Of a stretch of 7,403 nt of DNA, positions 6,901 through 7,403 are shown in pieces. Positions within the stretch are counted from its first letter, which is position 1. Each line of letters begins with the position of its first letter. A program made the position numbers and the translations under genes. The DNA is from Pirellulaceae bacterium. GTDB taxonomy: Bacteria; Planctomycetota; Planctomycetia; Pirellulales; Pirellulaceae. Where the stretch lies: assembly GCA_020846515.1 (NCBI GenBank), contig JADLDX010000227.1:1-7403 (forward strand), in the 5' to 3' direction. The notes below the pieces were generated by a model. It made no database searches, was not told the DNA's origin, and was given only the letters and a program-made list of their open reading frames with translations.

Positions 6901-7403
6901 GGCAATGGTATGCGCCCTATTGCTTCGACAGCCACGACCAGAGGATTAGCGCCCGCCGTGTTACAAGCCACTTCAATGACTTGAATCTTCGCACGCGGCG
7001 CAGACGGCCTATTCGCATCGTTCTGGGGGTCAGGTTGACGATCCTCTCCTGGAATCGATTTCCAATTGCTAACCTGCACGCCGTCGACAAATACTGAACG
7101 CACGTGGAGTGGTTCGTCCAACTGAACGCGAACACTACCGCTTACTGGCGGCTTGGCTAACTGAAAACGCGCGTTGACCTGGAGGCCTGACGGTGAAACG
7201 ACGGTGTCACACTGCGCACTGGCCACGGCCAGTCGATACGGGAATTGACTGCTCTTGCTGGCCGGCGTGAAATTGAGCGTACATCCATCGCGTCCCGATA
7301 ACCACACGACATACCAACGTTCTTCGGCGGAGATCGTCGGTATCGTGGCCATCGGCCAGGCTTCGGGCAGAAAACGACCTATTTGTTCGACTGGCGCACA
7401 AGG
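954..7403 (-). CDS. Giant envelope protein, two fused ectodomain-membrane halves (5' end outside window)
   Basis: I do not recognise a named family; the function is unknown. The frame ends at TAA (954-956). It has an ATG at 7352 giving 2132 residues, but 17 more sense codons continue to the window edge with no stop and no signal peptide, so the real start lies outside. Residues 1-757 are beta-rich and should be extracytoplasmic. A Trp-rich patch (730-748) and an Ala/Ser/Gln linker (749-768) lead to three membrane helices (about 808-828, 835-855, 857-879). Residues 897-921 form an internal signal peptide. A second beta-rich ectodomain (922-2040) holds a Pro/Ala/Ser linker (about 1382-1409). 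Three more helices (about 2043-2063, 2076-2095, 2098-2112) and a basic tail (RRYRQLRH onwards) finish it. A VDG-like motif recurs six times, centred on Asp 90, 268, 646, 1033, 1368 and 1807. I see no enzyme motif. A structural, adhesive or sensory envelope role is inferred only. A kinase gene follows 89 bases downstream. Confidence 0.93.
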   Translation of the reverse strand, partial: PCAPVEQIGRFLPEAWPMATIPTISAEERWYVVWLSGRDGCTLNFTPASKSSQFPYRLAVASAQCDTVVSPSGLQVNARFQLAKPPVSGSVRVQLDEPLHVRSVFVDGVQVSNWKSIPGEDRQPDPQNDANRPSAPRAKIQVIEVACNTAGANPLVVAVEAIGRIPLPFDGPLPRVEIADSYVMDGRCTLVSKENVQIEDARCAAHLLSTSSQGGYANWQWQWTGRAPAMVTRLRTVTNQWTVRALTRLNLQSDVVVASVHVNVSSQNVQGNQVSLKLVKGWFVDSVEVENAPLGISANVVDTSDEASELNVRWEERRSDLDVRIIIKAHYHQRTDVDSLRLQASRIVTLPGADQVDTYVIESSGRFQLEIDPELLRLRVREDDLIPWQRELLPRLGDAWIFRGGRVNLPTVRLQRTRATLETRLHTTVTQAERDILITYRVVCLPISGSINQLQLKLPIPQNVVAPTWSLATPLASGQPSGLVVSSRATSSSAGETTFTIDVSPAVSEEFQIQAELRLDAYNNPASSSDNVVIPLPSVPLAVRQDAVVVVPQTFTLPEELTSVEILPSGLCCNDGHLMEAALTETTDVMAARYDPNVLSQLTLTRQFAKSRGGWAHGQRHEHWQHHAGRTVHRTSWDLALPTAQWIDFRLPSTWDFQSLIVDGQVMDVGSPVVATDSQRLRVRMPSGNHLSVQLNCTGRHLNAWPQTNNYAEPSCGLPALQTQRMIWFPPGALAGEVWPASRPASWSDRFWPQAWWQLLGFDPWAASGQAAGQASKASQPSADSTVDGHPVLAMFDRSEYVQGNWWALALTDSQAQVWTIDRTLAGSIMLCTFLIMAVVIYLACGTSLTRWWWLGTLLGLTLCLVPMAWLLPFQLLTLATVAAALMRLSQLVILCSRPVNRRSDSVHSGRVSMIRTGTTGLGIWLLLTGITPSTCYAQPLLPAPQRERKEIFGILIPVDDQSQVAGEYVYVPPRLYGLLSNSKPADTKNAVVSVSAAYYSFSITNDPVGFVNSVGDITVELTVQSTRADTELRLPFLKNELLLQRAFLDSQTMTVGDRVRQEADAIWWRAADTERHTMRLVLRPRSINQKDGRGSLSLTIPAIPTARLDVLGDDLREVMVEAVGGMQLESIRSLTARLGPTNRLSFSWPLTINRSALAQVQSDTWIHSRGEQLMALCQLRFRGASALPAVLPIVGDNNWVPVGQDWEGFRMLSADGASSLGRPVYSVERTSEQASDELTLRVLMLPRESTATANLSIPFLSPQQSAAFISRSLAISHTDSPQWKVIGTEAWQPQLSSQAAQLWDKSRLAERPTLWKVPSGSVQASLQRTVPAALPLVDETTEINLHFPEVKLKYAARWTAPVVGVSAVRLHVPSGMRVDSVFVDSRPARYALNRIAIPPPKTAAVSGTSPASAPVGPANENAQPPLALNELVVFIDSSMGGMFGINLNLSMPTRLNRPWRIPRPLLLEADVKSSLVQVYRGAELSGALQPISQPAQQTEQPVLEIRPVDVRPSLLLQELHTAVGQVELGSHFRDLVELPLEVQLVRSPTARSAHAVLRLTRSEQGWRAQFDAAVDVKDGEVNHVFFDLPRSLEASLREPLDANVPIMLWPSADSNRAILCVLPQKVSQDKARITFSFRLPTAGASQSITVPDIRMLGLATNRPTLALPTTLAGEPVRWTRVGRQLSANWLRTHGLEYLDLQVVDGQGADVAAQLSESSASAQVNGASDQGGDDESGTRFTLHEPGGNQLQAVWHARDDQEQVARILLTTLQLTSSGPSPDQRSDNKTAEVRGEVGYWIEPRNQSYLSIQLPSPCQLVGVEANDHPMAWSLASADRVRILLQPSYLPLRLRLLVRWPDVDTADSTLVQLPLPNPEAQNSGQVLIGQTSGRAGQTWPVQQSTTITSDEIESTVAQVWATTLVQAAPTAADRAQDELVAWLPAWKPTALGLNANTLVSVRKQFVSESLLAALGNSANGSNDEVRLSVADFWADVCQRQSLAQSMDQLSVDRGQLSDMSDDLGDLSMLAKTTLREWEWVRIPGASGVNQLTLQAPHFDRPTDLLIQLASAAAWLLASVVLWNLGRRWWRSRLQAVVELVWPLWLLLAVAAGALLPVVWPSLIVGFCLMVVLVRRYRQLRHDRQFHLLPKALR
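1017..1226 (-). other. C-terminal membrane bundle of the giant protein (three predicted helices)
   Basis: Residues 2043-2112 hold three hydrophobic stretches: LLIQLASAAAWLLASVVLWN, then ELVWPLWLLLAVAAGALLPV, then WPSLIVGFCLMVVLV. The loop between the first two is GRRWWRSR, and the tail after the last is VRRYRQLRHDR, both strongly basic and so expected in the cytoplasm. The order helix, Trp/Arg loop, two close helices, basic end is the same as in the bundle at residues 808-879. Confidence 0.8.
4590..4664 (-). other. Internal in-frame ATG and signal peptide within the giant protein
   Basis: Residues 897-921 of the giant protein start with an in-frame Met and Arg (MIRTG), followed by a hydrophobic core (LGIWLLLTGI) and a cleavage-like end (TPSTCYA before QPLLPAP). 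This is the layout of a Sec signal peptide, placed directly after the basic stretch RPVNRRSDSVHSGR that closes the first half. As part of a continuous protein it would act as a seventh membrane helix. If translation begins here, a 1236-residue secreted and C-terminally anchored protein would result. No Shine-Dalgarno sequence is visible upstream of this ATG. The signal-peptide likeness is clear by eye, but whether it is cleaved or used as a start is unknown. Confidence 0.7.
4716..4931 (-). other. Membrane bundle ending the first half (three predicted helices)
   Basis: Residues 808-879 contain three hydrophobic stretches: LAGSIMLCTFLIMAVVIYLA, then a stretch starting at the Trp triplet RWWWLGTLLG and running to about 855, then FQLLTLATVAAALM onward to Cys879. 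The loop after the first helix contains Arg834, and the segment after the third is strongly basic (R881, R885, R886, R894). By the positive-inside rule the preceding ectodomain is outside, and the bundle ends in the cytoplasm. Confidence 0.75.
5505..5561 (-). other. Histidine-rich segment in the first ectodomain
   Basis: Residues 598-616 contain six histidines (600, 604, 606, 609, 610, 616), in the local order WAHGQRHEHWQHHAG. About 40 residues earlier there is a Cys-Cys pair (555-556) with His560. The rest of the protein is not His-rich to this degree. Metal binding is possible but is not shown by the sequence alone. Confidence 0.5.

Noticed and set aside
6375..7097. A 240-codon plus-strand open frame
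   Set aside because: It lies wholly opposite the giant gene, has an Arg/His/Ile-rich composition without domains, and the minus-strand frame carries coherent beta-strand and membrane patterns throughout. It is a shadow.

Overview
The window looks like a piece of a planctomycete chromosome, probably from a relative of the Pirellulaceae. This rests on three things seen here: a Ser/Thr kinase with the N-terminal helical segment and activation-segment wording I associate with planctomycete kinases, a giant envelope protein built from beta-rich 'LP...VDG' modules of a type I associate with large planctomycete hypothetical proteins, and the absence of a clear Shine-Dalgarno sequence at the one start that can be examined. 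No database search was possible, so the taxonomy is an inference.

Layout: both genes lie on the minus strand and read from right to left. Positions 954-7403 are a single open frame for a giant predicted membrane protein. It is still open at the right edge, so its N-terminus lies outside the window. An 89-base gap (865-953) holds a short inverted repeat and a weak possible promoter. Positions 1-864 are the first 288 residues of a Ser/Thr protein kinase whose C-terminal part runs off the left edge. No tRNA, rRNA, insertion sequence or CRISPR array is visible.

The main point of interest is the giant protein. It reads as two head-to-tail envelope proteins in one frame. Each half has a large beta-rich ectodomain with three copies of a VDG-like motif, followed by a three-helix membrane bundle with a Trp/Arg-rich loop after the first helix. 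Between the halves is an in-frame ATG (4664) followed by a convincing signal peptide ending in C-Y-A. The predicted topology obeys the positive-inside rule throughout. The protein could therefore be a stable fusion or a precursor that signal peptidase cuts into two membrane proteins. The kinase gene follows on the same strand. A link between kinase and ectodomain protein is plausible but is only inferred from position.

Residue numbers for the giant protein count from the in-frame Met at 7352, which is probably not the true start.
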